DNA of 24,247 nucleotides from JAFDVL01 sp031398365 (GTDB lineage: Bacteria; Acidobacteriota; Blastocatellia; RBC074). Where the stretch lies: assembly GCA_031398365.1 (NCBI GenBank), contig JANNND010000024.1, positions 1 through 24,247 on the forward strand. Direction: 5' to 3'. Under the pieces are notes generated by a model. That model saw only the letters and a list, made by a program, of their open reading frames with translations, did not search any database and was not told the DNA's origin. The translations under genes were made by a program, and so were the position numbers. Positions 1-6,864 of this stretch are shown here, piece after piece. The stretch's first letter is position 1; every line of letters begins with the position of its first letter.

Positions 1-1
1 C

Positions 2-448
2 TTTGGTATGGTGGTTGTGCTTGGCCTACACCTGGTCGCTGCACAAAAAGAAAATGCGGCTGACAAGTCTGATTTTGTCGCCTCAAATGACGGTTTCGTT
101 TTTGTTTGCAATACCGAAGAGATTTCAAACAGGCGCGCTCGCATCGCTTCTCTCGCAGGCGAACGCATAGCAATTTTCAAGTACGACGGCAAAATTTCTG
201 CGCTTTCGAATGTGTGCCAGCATCAAAACGGGCCGCTCGGCGAAGGTAAAATTATTGACGGTTGTGTGACCTGTCCCTGGCACGGGTTTCAATATTTGCC
301 AGAATCGGGCGCTGCTCCTGCGCCATTTACTGAAAAAGTTCCAACCTTCAAAGTCAAAGTCGTCGGCAACAAAATTTTTGTGTGTCCAGAGGCCTTGCCG
401 CCGGGTACGCATGTTCCGCCGGCACAAATTCACGAGGCCAAAATATGA
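2..448 (+). CDS. Rieske [2Fe-2S] domain protein, 5' end probably outside window
   Basis: The frame is open from the left edge of the window. The first ATG is at base 8 and has no visible ribosome site, so the true start is probably upstream. Counting from that ATG, 146 residues are visible. A short hydrophobic stretch (residues 2-12) could be the end of a membrane helix. The Rieske fold follows, with cluster ligands C70-x-H72 and C89-x-x-H92, the linker GPLGEG between them and the usual CPWHGFQ turn. Such domains hold a 2Fe-2S cluster with two Cys and two His ligands and pass single electrons. The stop overlaps the next start (ATGA at 445-448), so translation is probably coupled. Whether the missing N-terminus is a larger membrane domain cannot be seen. 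The Rieske assignment is firm; the electron partner is unknown. Confidence 0.88.
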   Translation, partial: FGMVVVLGLHLVAAQKENAADKSDFVASNDGFVFVCNTEEISNRRARIASLAGERIAIFKYDGKISALSNVCQHQNGPLGEGKIIDGCVTCPWHGFQYLPESGAAPAPFTEKVPTFKVKVVGNKIFVCPEALPPGTHVPPAQIHEAKI

Positions 449-1185
449 GTGAGCGCGAAGACGAATTTTATCTCGGCTATTTGCCTAACACTCCGCACGG
501 CATTGCAAGGCTGATGCGCAAGGTCAGCCTCGCACTCATTGTTCTCGTTGCGCTTATTTCGCTTGGCATTATTTTCGGTTTGCAGAAATTGCCGCACAGT
601 ATGTTTGAATTTGGTCAGGAACGCGAATTCACAGGCATTATCAAAGCATTGCCTTATCCAACGCTGCTTATGCGCGAAGGCAATTCCCTTTCACAGTTTT
701 TGCTGGTCGGGGCAGGCAAGCACGGCGCTAACGTTAATAAATTCGATGGTAAAAATGTAAGGCTTACAGGTACGCGAATTTTACGGGATGGTGTAACGAT
801 GATTGAGATTGTTGACGGTTCAATTCAAGTTGAAGGCAATCCCAACAATGCAATTTTGCCGACAGATGATTTAGGCACGTTTACGCTCGTCGGCGAAATT
901 GTAGACAGCAAATGTTATTTGGGCGTGATGAACCCGGGCAATACAAAACCGCATCGGGAATGCGCTGCGTTATGCATCAGTGGCGGCATTCCGCCGATGT
1001 TTATTGCCCGTGATGAAACAAGCAACAAAATTGCGCTCTTATTAATTTCAAAAGAAGGCAACGCCGTGAATCAGGATGTGTTGGATTTTGTTGCAGAACC
1101 AGTCACAATTACGGGGCAGGTTTTGCGCGAAGGTGAGCAACTAATTTTTCGCGCTGATCCGAAAATGTATCAACGAATTCAGTGA
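445..1185 (+). CDS. membrane-anchored protein with conserved Cys/His motif, function unknown
   Basis: This is a 246-residue protein starting at the ATG that overlaps the Rieske stop. An ATG in the same frame at 382 would run through the Rieske gene and is unlikely. A basic N-terminus (RLMRK) and one hydrophobic helix at about residues 27-45 suggest a single-pass inner-membrane anchor with the rest outside the cytoplasm. The outer part appears to hold two beta-rich segments (about 60-130 and 143-243). The second contains DSKCYLGVM at 154-162, then HRECAALC at 170-177 and GGIPP. C157, H170, C173 and C177 could bind a metal or haem, or form disulphides. I do not recognise a named family. The overlap with a Rieske gene suggests a role in the same membrane electron-transfer unit. 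Confidence 0.8.
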   Translation: MSEREDEFYLGYLPNTPHGIARLMRKVSLALIVLVALISLGIIFGLQKLPHSMFEFGQEREFTGIIKALPYPTLLMREGNSLSQFLLVGAGKHGANVNKFDGKNVRLTGTRILRDGVTMIEIVDGSIQVEGNPNNAILPTDDLGTFTLVGEIVDSKCYLGVMNPGNTKPHRECAALCISGGIPPMFIARDETSNKIALLLISKEGNAVNQDVLDFVAEPVTITGQVLREGEQLIFRADPKMYQRIQ

Positions 1186-1198
1186 AAAGGAAAAACGA

Positions 1199-1915
1199 AT
1201 GTTCAACTTTACCAATCGTGTCGTAGTCATCACAGGCGCAGCGGGCAACCTTGGCGTAGCGACCACCAATGCGTTTCAGCGAGCGGGCGCAAGCCTTGTG
1301 CTGGTTGATCGCTCGCCGGATCGTTTGCAATTACTATTTCCCACACTCGCTGATTCGCCGCAACATTTTTTGGCGCACTCCGTTGATCTCAATGACGCGC
1401 AAAGCGTAGAAAAAATGGCGGCCGAAACTATCGCGCAATTCGGAAAAATTGATATGCTCATCAACACAGCAGGCGGATATAGAGCGGGCAAACCATTGCA
1501 TGAAACTTCGCTCGAAGATTGGGAGTTTCTGATGAATTTGAATGCGCGCTCGGTGCTGATTTCTTGTCGTTCGGTAATACCAAATATGATTGCACAACAG
1601 GCTGGAAAAATCGTCAACGTAGCTTCCCGCGCGGCATTGGTGGGCGAAGCAAATGCTGCGGCTTACAGCGTCTCAAAAACGGCTGTCGTGCGCTTAACCG
1701 AAAGTATGGCGGCGGAATTGAAAGACAAAAATATTAACGTGAATTGCGTGATGCCCGGCATGATTGATACGCCGCAAAATCGGCAGGCGATGCCTGATGC
1801 CGATCACAGCAAATGGGTCGCGCCGGAAGCGTTGACCGATGTAATTTTGTTCTTGGCTTCCGATATCGCGCGCGCAATTCACGGCGCAGCCGTTCCCGTT
1901 TTCGGGTTAAGCTAA
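1199..1915 (+). CDS. short-chain dehydrogenase/reductase (SDR)
   Basis: A 238-residue classical SDR of typical length. It has the cofactor motif TGAAGNLG (12-19), an acidic residue after beta-2 (D37 in VLVDRS, which usually favours NAD over NADP), a modified NNAG motif (NTAGG, 89-93), the catalytic serine near S143, and YSVSK with Y156 and K160. The PGMIDTP segment after beta-6 is also typical. SDRs oxidise or reduce alcohol/ketone groups with NAD(P); the substrate cannot be read from the sequence. It begins 13 bases after the previous stop, with AAAAGGA upstream as ribosome site, so it probably shares a transcript with the Rieske genes. The C-terminus is slightly short but complete. Confidence 0.92.
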   Translation: MFNFTNRVVVITGAAGNLGVATTNAFQRAGASLVLVDRSPDRLQLLFPTLADSPQHFLAHSVDLNDAQSVEKMAAETIAQFGKIDMLINTAGGYRAGKPLHETSLEDWEFLMNLNARSVLISCRSVIPNMIAQQAGKIVNVASRAALVGEANAAAYSVSKTAVVRLTESMAAELKDKNINVNCVMPGMIDTPQNRQAMPDADHSKWVAPEALTDVILFLASDIARAIHGAAVPVFGLS

Positions 1916-1926
1916 TGTACTTGCAT

Positions 1927-1954
1927 TTACCTCTGTGCGCTCAGTGGCTATAAT
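1927..1954 (+). promoter_or_regulatory. possible sigma-70 promoter for the sigma-54 activator gene
   Basis: A perfect TATAAT lies at 1949-1954, with a weak -35 (TTACCT, 1927-1932, 3 of 6 matches) 16 bases upstream. Transcription would start near 1961, about 65 bases before the regulator ATG. The -10 is good and the -35 poor, so this is a candidate only. Confidence 0.4.
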
Positions 1955-2026
1955 CAGCCCTGTACTTGTGGCGATAAAAACCATGCTCCCCCACAATTTT
2001 CCCGACTAACTACGCCCAACAATCTT

Positions 2027-4513
2027 ATGCAAACGATCAGCGAGGCTGAAGTAATCCGGCGAAATCGCGCGTTGCTGGAAATGAGTAACGCGGTGCTGTT
2101 CTGCCGCACCTGGGACGACCTCGTCAAGGTCGTCAACGAAAAGATCAAAGCGATCCTGCCTTGCGAACGCGTCAGCTTATCTGTTTATGATTGGGAAACG
2201 GATCTCGTCAGTTTTCAAGCTGCGCAAGGTGAAATGCAATCCGCTTATGTGCAGGCTGGTCGGGCGTTCAGCGTCAAAGCGAATTATCCGCAAACCGGCC
2301 TGGAATTTCGTCAGCCCATCGTGCGCGGTGATTTGTCCATCCTTGAACGCAATGAGATCGAAGAGAGAATTTTTGGCGAAGGAATTCACTCCTATTGCGT
2401 AGCGCCGCTGCTCGCATGTGGCCTCGCAGTTGGCGCGCTCAACATCGTCAGCCGCAACAAAAATCAATTCTCCGAAACCGATGTCGCGGTGGCGCAAGAC
2501 ATTGCCAATCACATCGCACCAGCCGCCTGGAATTTGCACAATTTTGAAAAATTGAAAGCCGAAATCGCGCAGCGGCGCCAAGCCGAAGCCGTATTGCGCG
2601 AAAGCGAAGAATTCAAAACGCGACTGATCGAAGGCAGTCAGGATTGCATCAAGATATTAGATTTAGACGGGCGGTTGCTGGCGATGAATGCGGGCGGCAT
2701 GCGCGTGCTGGAAATTTGCGATTTTAATTCGTTATGCAATTCATTCTGGGTTGAATTCTGGCAAGGCGAGTTTCGCAGCGCCGCCGAGCGTGCCGTCGAA
2801 ATTGCGCGCAATGGCGGCAACAGCCAATTCGTCGGCTTTTGCCCTACGTTTAATGGCAAGCCAATGTGGTGGGATGTCGTCGTCAGCCCGATTTTGGATG
2901 CCAACGGAAAACCGGAAAAATTACTCGCCGTTTCACGCGACATCACCGAGCGCAAGCAATCCGAAAATATGTTGCGCGCCATTGTCGAAGGCACTGCTTC
3001 TGTGACGGGTAAAGATTTTTTCCGCGAAATGGTCCATCACCTTTCTGACGCAATTCCTGTGCGCTATGCGTTCGTAACCGAATGCGCGAATCCTGAAAAA
3101 ACCAAAGCGCGGATTCTGGCTTTTTGGGACGGAAAAGACTTTGCCGAAGAGTTTGAGTATGAAGTGGCAAAGACTACGTGCGAGGAAGTGTACAAAGGCG
3201 AAACATGTTTTTATGCGCGCGAATTGCAAAAACTTTTTCCTGAAGAAAAAGCGTTGGTTGATTTGAGCGGTGAGAGTTATATCGGCATTCCGTTGCTTAG
3301 CAATAGTGGCGAATTTATTGGGCATTTGGCGGTGATTGATACAGCCCCAATGGACTTTCCGCGCGGACTTGATGTCCTGAAAATTTTTGCGGCGCGTGCC
3401 GGAGCTGAACTGGAGCGCCAAAAAGCAGAAGACGATTTGCGTGCGGCATTGCAAGAAGTCGAGCGCCTGAAAAATCAGTTGCACGCGGAAAATATTTACC
3501 TGCAAGAAGAAATTCGCAACGAAAATAATTTTGAAGAAATTGTCGGCTCCAGCCCGGCGTTACTGAACGTGTTGCAACAAGTCGAACGCGCCGCGCCCAC
3601 CGACGCTACGGTATTGATTTTGGGCGAAACGGGCACAGGCAAAGAATTGATCGCACGCGCGTTGCATAGCCGCAGCCCACGCTCCAAACGCCCACTGGTC
3701 AAAGTTAATTGCGGCTCCATCTCGGCAGGCTTGGTCGAAAGCGAATTATTCGGACATGTCAAAGGCGCGTTCACAGGCGCAATTGACAAGCGCATCGGGC
3801 GTTTTGAATTAGCCGACGGCGGTACGTTATTTCTGGATGAGGTCGGCGAATTGCCGTTAGAAACACAAGTGAAATTATTGCGCGTGTTGCAGGAAGGTGA
3901 ATTTGAACCAGTCGGCAGCAGCAAAACAATTAAGGTTGATGTGCGCATCATCGCTGCGACAAATCGCCATCTTGAAACAGAAGTCGCCGCTGGCAAATTT
4001 CGCGCCGATTTATTTTATCGCCTTAACGTATTGCCCATTCACAATCCTGCTTTACGCGAACGACGTGCCGACATTGCGCCGCTGGCAATGTTTTTTCTTT
4101 CGCGTTTTGCCCGTAAGTTCGGGCGCAAACTCGAAGGCGTCACGCAAGATACGATGGCGATGCTGGAAAATTATGCGTGGCCTGGCAATGTGCGTGAACT
4201 GCAAAATATCATCGAACGCGGCGTCGTTCTCGCCACTGACTCCGTGCTAACGCTCGAACATATTTGGATGCCGACAACTCAACTAAAAGCTTCCGTTGTG
4301 CCCGCGAATACGGCTACGTTCACGACGGCAAACAAGCCGAAGGTGTCTTCAGCTTCTTCGCTCGAAGAGGTAGAGCGGCAGCACATTTTAGAAGTTTTAG
4401 CGCAAACAAATTGGGTCATAGAAGGAGATCGCGGCACAGCAAAAATTCTCAACCTCCATCCCAACACGCTGCGCAGCCGTATGAAAAAACTCAACATTCA
4501 ACGACCGAGGTAA
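2027..4513 (+). CDS. sigma-54-dependent transcriptional activator (GAF-PAS-GAF-AAA+-Fis HTH)
   Basis: An 828-residue enhancer-binding protein. Visible parts are an N-terminal GAF-like sensor (about 10-180), a PAS domain (about 200-310, ending DITERKQSE), a second GAF-like domain (about 315-470), a charged coiled coil (about 470-500), the AAA+ ATPase (about 505-745) and a C-terminal Fis-type helix-turn-helix (about 785-828, TAKILNLHPNTLRSRMKKL). The AAA+ part has Walker A GETGTGKE (533-540), the sigma-54 contact loop GAFTGA (580-585) and Walker B GGTLFLDE (598-605). The sensor layout resembles FhlA/NorR-like activators rather than two-component regulators, as no receiver domain is present. The ligand is unknown. 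The gene lies just upstream of a near-consensus sigma-54 promoter with repeated upstream sites, so the downstream STAS/ECF operon is its likely target. No strong ribosome site is seen before the ATG. Confidence 0.95.
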   Translation: MQTISEAEVIRRNRALLEMSNAVLFCRTWDDLVKVVNEKIKAILPCERVSLSVYDWETDLVSFQAAQGEMQSAYVQAGRAFSVKANYPQTGLEFRQPIVRGDLSILERNEIEERIFGEGIHSYCVAPLLACGLAVGALNIVSRNKNQFSETDVAVAQDIANHIAPAAWNLHNFEKLKAEIAQRRQAEAVLRESEEFKTRLIEGSQDCIKILDLDGRLLAMNAGGMRVLEICDFNSLCNSFWVEFWQGEFRSAAERAVEIARNGGNSQFVGFCPTFNGKPMWWDVVVSPILDANGKPEKLLAVSRDITERKQSENMLRAIVEGTASVTGKDFFREMVHHLSDAIPVRYAFVTECANPEKTKARILAFWDGKDFAEEFEYEVAKTTCEEVYKGETCFYARELQKLFPEEKALVDLSGESYIGIPLLSNSGEFIGHLAVIDTAPMDFPRGLDVLKIFAARAGAELERQKAEDDLRAALQEVERLKNQLHAENIYLQEEIRNENNFEEIVGSSPALLNVLQQVERAAPTDATVLILGETGTGKELIARALHSRSPRSKRPLVKVNCGSISAGLVESELFGHVKGAFTGAIDKRIGRFELADGGTLFLDEVGELPLETQVKLLRVLQEGEFEPVGSSKTIKVDVRIIAATNRHLETEVAAGKFRADLFYRLNVLPIHNPALRERRADIAPLAMFFLSRFARKFGRKLEGVTQDTMAMLENYAWPGNVRELQNIIERGVVLATDSVLTLEHIWMPTTQLKASVVPANTATFTTANKPKVSSASSLEEVERQHILEVLAQTNWVIEGDRGTAKILNLHPNTLRSRMKKLNIQRPR

Positions 4514-4598
4514 GAAAGAGAGATAGCGGGACAGCGCGAAGGAGGGGGAAAACCCTTTTGCCAGAAATCGTACTGTCTCTCTGTCTCTCCGTCTCTTC
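4514..4598 (+). repeat. imperfect inverted repeat with 8-base period after the activator gene
   Basis: Three consecutive 8-base units (CTGTCTCT, CTGTCTCT, CCGTCTCT) lie at 4573-4596. The segment 4518-4534 is roughly complementary to 4573-4589, with G-U pairs allowed, giving an imperfect RNA stem just after the stop codon. A smaller GGG-AAAA-CCC-TTTT turn lies in the loop near 4547-4559. It could slow or end transcription of the activator gene, but it lacks a classical strong stem with a T tract. Confidence 0.4.
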
Positions 4599-4607
4599 AC
4601 ACATCGT

Positions 4608-4670
4608 CCCACGAAATCTCGCAGTCTACCCACGAAACTTCGTGCCCACGAAAGGCCTTGCCCACGAAAT
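4608..4670 (+). promoter_or_regulatory. probable upstream activator sites: four CCCACGAAA repeats
   Basis: CCCACGAAA occurs at 4608-4616, 4629-4637, 4645-4653 and 4661-4669, with spacings of 21, 16 and 16 bases. The second copy sits in a perfect dyad, CACGAA-AC-TTCGTG (4631-4644), a suitable shape for a Fis-type dimer. The cluster lies about 95-155 bases upstream of the -24 element, in the range where sigma-54 enhancer sites are usually found. A reverse half-site TTTCGTG occurs at 4759-4765 and touches the -24 box. That the adjacent activator binds here is inference from position and symmetry. Confidence 0.7.
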
Positions 4671-4763
4671 GTTGTTGGCGGGGCTTTCCGCTACATCTCG
4701 TGCTTTTGCTTAACCAACAATCAATGCAATCACTTACGAAATTTCGGCGCAACTGAATTTTCG

Positions 4764-4779
4764 TGGCACCGTTATTGCC
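4764..4779 (+). promoter_or_regulatory. sigma-54 (-24/-12) promoter
   Basis: TGGCAC at 4764-4769, five bases, then TTGC at 4775-4778. The key GG (4765-4766) and GC (4777-4778) are separated by exactly 10 bases, as sigma-54 RNA polymerase requires. The six bases of the -24 core and the four of the -12 core all match consensus. Transcription would start near 4790, leaving a leader of about 29 bases with a strong ribosome site before the ATG at 4819. Confidence 0.82.
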
Positions 4780-4818
4780 CTACATATAAACGCAAGATTG
4801 ATCAAAGGGAGGGATTGC

Positions 4819-5082
4819 ATGTTACGCATTACTGAAAACCGCACCGCATCTGACACAGCGATTTTGCTGCTCGAAGGCCAGGTTACGAATCATTGGGTGG
4901 AAATTGCCCGTGAAGTTTGCACCCCACTACTCGCGCAAAATATGCACCTGATTCTGGATTTAGCAGGCGTCACATTCGCAGATCGCAACGGGATCCAGTT
5001 TTTTCGGTCTTTGCGGCAACAACACGTCGAGCTTAAGAACGGCTCGCCATTTCTCTCAGAACAACTAAACCAACTTGCATAG
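4819..5082 (+). CDS. small STAS-like protein (anti-sigma antagonist fold)
   Basis: An 87-residue protein. The start is the ATG at 4819 because GGGAGG (4807-4812) stands six bases before it; the in-frame TTG at 4798 lies before this site. The pattern HLILDLAGVTFADRNGIQFF (43-62) matches the STAS core, where a beta strand is followed by D-x-x-G and a helix. In SpoIIAA-like antagonists the residue after the Asp is the serine phosphorylated by the anti-sigma kinase. Here the loop reads D55-R-N-G58, so it cannot be phosphorylated in the usual way. It is the first gene after the sigma-54 promoter and ends 21 bases before an ECF sigma factor, which suggests a binding or scaffold role in sigma-factor control. 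It is at the short end for a STAS domain. Confidence 0.7.
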   Translation: MLRITENRTASDTAILLLEGQVTNHWVEIAREVCTPLLAQNMHLILDLAGVTFADRNGIQFFRSLRQQHVELKNGSPFLSEQLNQLA

Positions 5083-5103
5083 AGATGTAGGGGGAGTACT
5101 GTT

Positions 5104-5679
5104 ATGCAACTGACGCCACCGACGACTGCGGTTGATAATTTCGCTGAATTTGAAGCTATCGCGTTGCCTCATCTCAATGATTTATATCGCGCCGCGCGGC
5201 ATACGCTGGGGGACGCTGTCGAAGCCGAGGACATCGTGCAAGAGACCTATTTACAGGCCTGGAAATCATTTCATCGGTTTGAAACCGGCACGAATATTCG
5301 CGGCTGGTTATTCAAGATTATGTTTCATGTGATTGACCATCACCGCCGCAAATGGCTACGGCTAAAATGGAAATCTGATAGCGACGAACTGCTGATGGAT
5401 ACGCTGGTTTATGAGCCGGAAACCATTCAGCATCTTACCGACGAAGAAGTGTTGGTGGCGCTAAATAAGTTGCCGCAAAACTTTCGCGCCGTAGTCCTGC
5501 TCGCCGACGTCGAAGAATTTTCTTACAAAGAAATTGCCAAAATGCTGAGCGTCCCGATTGGCACAGTAATGTCGCGCATCAATCGCGGCAGAAAAATGTT
5601 GCGCGGCGAATTAGCGAATTACGCTATGGCATATGGAATCGGGCAAAGCGCACGCTATGTAACCCCCAGCACCGTATAA
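5104..5679 (+). CDS. ECF-type RNA polymerase sigma factor (RpoE-like)
   Basis: A 191-residue ECF sigma factor. Region 2 (about 15-86) has the core-binding pattern AEDIVQETYLQAWKSFHRFE and RGWLFKI, and region 4 (about 108-165) has LPQNFRAVVLLADVEEFSYKEIAKMLSVPIGTVMSRINRGRKMLR, a clear -35-binding helix-turn-helix. A strong GGGGGAG (5090-5096) precedes the ATG. It directs RNA polymerase to a set of genes that cannot be read here. No canonical ZAS anti-sigma gene with an HxxxCxxC motif follows, which is unusual for this RpoE-like group; the STAS-like protein upstream and the sigma-54 promoter may control its output instead. About 25 residues after region 4 form a short tail of unknown role. Confidence 0.94.
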   Translation: MQLTPPTTAVDNFAEFEAIALPHLNDLYRAARHTLGDAVEAEDIVQETYLQAWKSFHRFETGTNIRGWLFKIMFHVIDHHRRKWLRLKWKSDSDELLMDTLVYEPETIQHLTDEEVLVALNKLPQNFRAVVLLADVEEFSYKEIAKMLSVPIGTVMSRINRGRKMLRGELANYAMAYGIGQSARYVTPSTV

Positions 5680-5757
5680 ATTATTATTGCCGCCAGAAAT
5701 ATTTGGGCGCGCCAAAGCGATACAACAAATGCACAAACAATTCTGAAGGAGCACGAA

Positions 5758-6174
5758 ATGGAATTCGTACAAACACCAAGCAGCCCGCGCAATCTGAACC
5801 TCGTCAGTTGGTTTTTGCAAATCATCGTTGCTGTGATTTTGCTGCAAACCCTCTTTTTCAAATTCACGGGTGCAGAAGAATCCGTTTACATTTTTTCGCA
5901 ACTCGGAGCCGAGCCTTGGGGACGCATCGGTTCCGGCGTAATCGAATTGATCGCCGCGATTTTATTGCTGACTCCGCGCACGACTACGCTGGGTGCAATA
6001 CTCGCGCTTGGCACTATCAGCGGCGCAATTCTGAGCCACCTATTCAAATTAGGCTTGGTGATTAAGGACGACGGCGGGCTATTATTTGGCTTAGCGCTTG
6101 TGGTATTTTTTTGCAGCGGCCTGATTTTATTGATTCACCGCCGCGAAATTCCAATCATCGGAAATTTGTTTTAA
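5758..6174 (+). CDS. DoxX-family four-helix membrane protein
   Basis: A 138-residue hydrophobic protein with a good ribosome site (AAGGAG) before the ATG. Four membrane helices are visible at about 17-36, 57-72, 77-98 and 106-126. The segments FKFTGAEESVYIFSQLG (34-50) and GSGVIELIAAILLL (58-71) fit the DoxX/DoxD-like family of small inner-membrane proteins. Members are linked to redox or oxidative stress functions, but most have no proven reaction. It follows the ECF sigma gene by 78 bases with no visible terminator, so it may be in the same operon or an ECF target. Confidence 0.82.
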   Translation: MEFVQTPSSPRNLNLVSWFLQIIVAVILLQTLFFKFTGAEESVYIFSQLGAEPWGRIGSGVIELIAAILLLTPRTTTLGAILALGTISGAILSHLFKLGLVIKDDGGLLFGLALVVFFCSGLILLIHRREIPIIGNLF

Positions 6175-6213
6175 GTGCAGAAATTCTAACCGCAAACATT
6201 GAGATAAATTCAT

Positions 6214-6861
6214 TTGCAAATTTTAGCGAATATCTTCGCGCTACTGATTTTTGCGCCAGCCATTGCAAACTCTGTCGTCCTGCAATGCAGCGACAACAGC
6301 ACGCTTGCACGGACGCGTGAATTGATGACGGGGGTGAGAAATTTTTCGTTTCCTGAACTCAACAACACCAACATTCAAATCCAACTTTTTGCGAGCGAAT
6401 CAGATTATTTTGTAACGCGGCTGAGCGTCGCTAGATTTTTATCCGGTCAACGGATGGCGTTTATCATCAAGGTGAATCCAAAAGTTTTTTCTGAAGGTGC
6501 TCCGGAAGAAGGATTGCGCGCCATTCTTGCGCATGAACTTGGACACATACTTTGGCTCCAGCAGCAAAAACGAATCAAGCACCTTGGGCTGATTCGGATG
6601 GCAACAAAAAACTACACGGCGCGGTTTGAGCGAAGGACGGATTTGCTGGCGCTTGCGCGTGGCTATAGTGACGGTCTCGCAAGCTATCGGCGCTGGCTTT
6701 ATCAACATATTCCGCCGCATAAGTTGGCTGAAAAACAACGCAATTATTTTTCGCCGGAAGAAATTGTCGCGCTGCAATCTGAACTCAAACAACATCCGCA
6801 AAAACTCAGTCAGTGGCTCAAAAATCCGCCGCTAAATCTTGCGCAAATCAAACAATCGTAA
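6214..6861 (+). CDS. putative secreted zinc metallopeptidase (HExxH, gluzincin-like)
   Basis: A 215-residue protein. An in-frame stop (TAA, 6205-6207) leaves TTG at 6214 as the likely start, or a rare ATT at 6208; the next ATG would remove the signal sequence. Residues 1-20 (MQILANIFALLIFAPAIANS) look like a signal peptide. HELGH at 107-111 gives two zinc His and the catalytic Glu. E139 within ERRTD, 28 residues after the second His, fits an E-xxx-D third-ligand motif as in M48-type gluzincins. No other membrane helices are seen, so this is a soluble periplasmic or secreted enzyme rather than HtpX or Ste24. It starts 39 bases after doxX and may be the last gene of that operon. The substrate is unknown. 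Confidence 0.75.
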   Translation: MQILANIFALLIFAPAIANSVVLQCSDNSTLARTRELMTGVRNFSFPELNNTNIQIQLFASESDYFVTRLSVARFLSGQRMAFIIKVNPKVFSEGAPEEGLRAILAHELGHILWLQQQKRIKHLGLIRMATKNYTARFERRTDLLALARGYSDGLASYRRWLYQHIPPHKLAEKQRNYFSPEEIVALQSELKQHPQKLSQWLKNPPLNLAQIKQS

Positions 6862-6864
6862 GTT

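Noticed and set aside
382..444. Upstream ATG at 382 for the Cys/His membrane protein
   Set aside because: It lies within the Rieske coding sequence, and the ATGA overlap at 445 puts the basic N-terminus and membrane helix in the usual place.
4608..4670. CRISPR-like array from the four CCCACGAAA repeats
   Set aside because: The repeats are only 9 bases with gaps of 7-12 bases, far too short for CRISPR; they fit activator sites instead.
4264..4713. 149-residue + strand open frame running from the activator gene through the control region
   Set aside because: It uses a different frame from the activator, has no domain, and covers the repeats and inverted repeat, which explain that DNA better.
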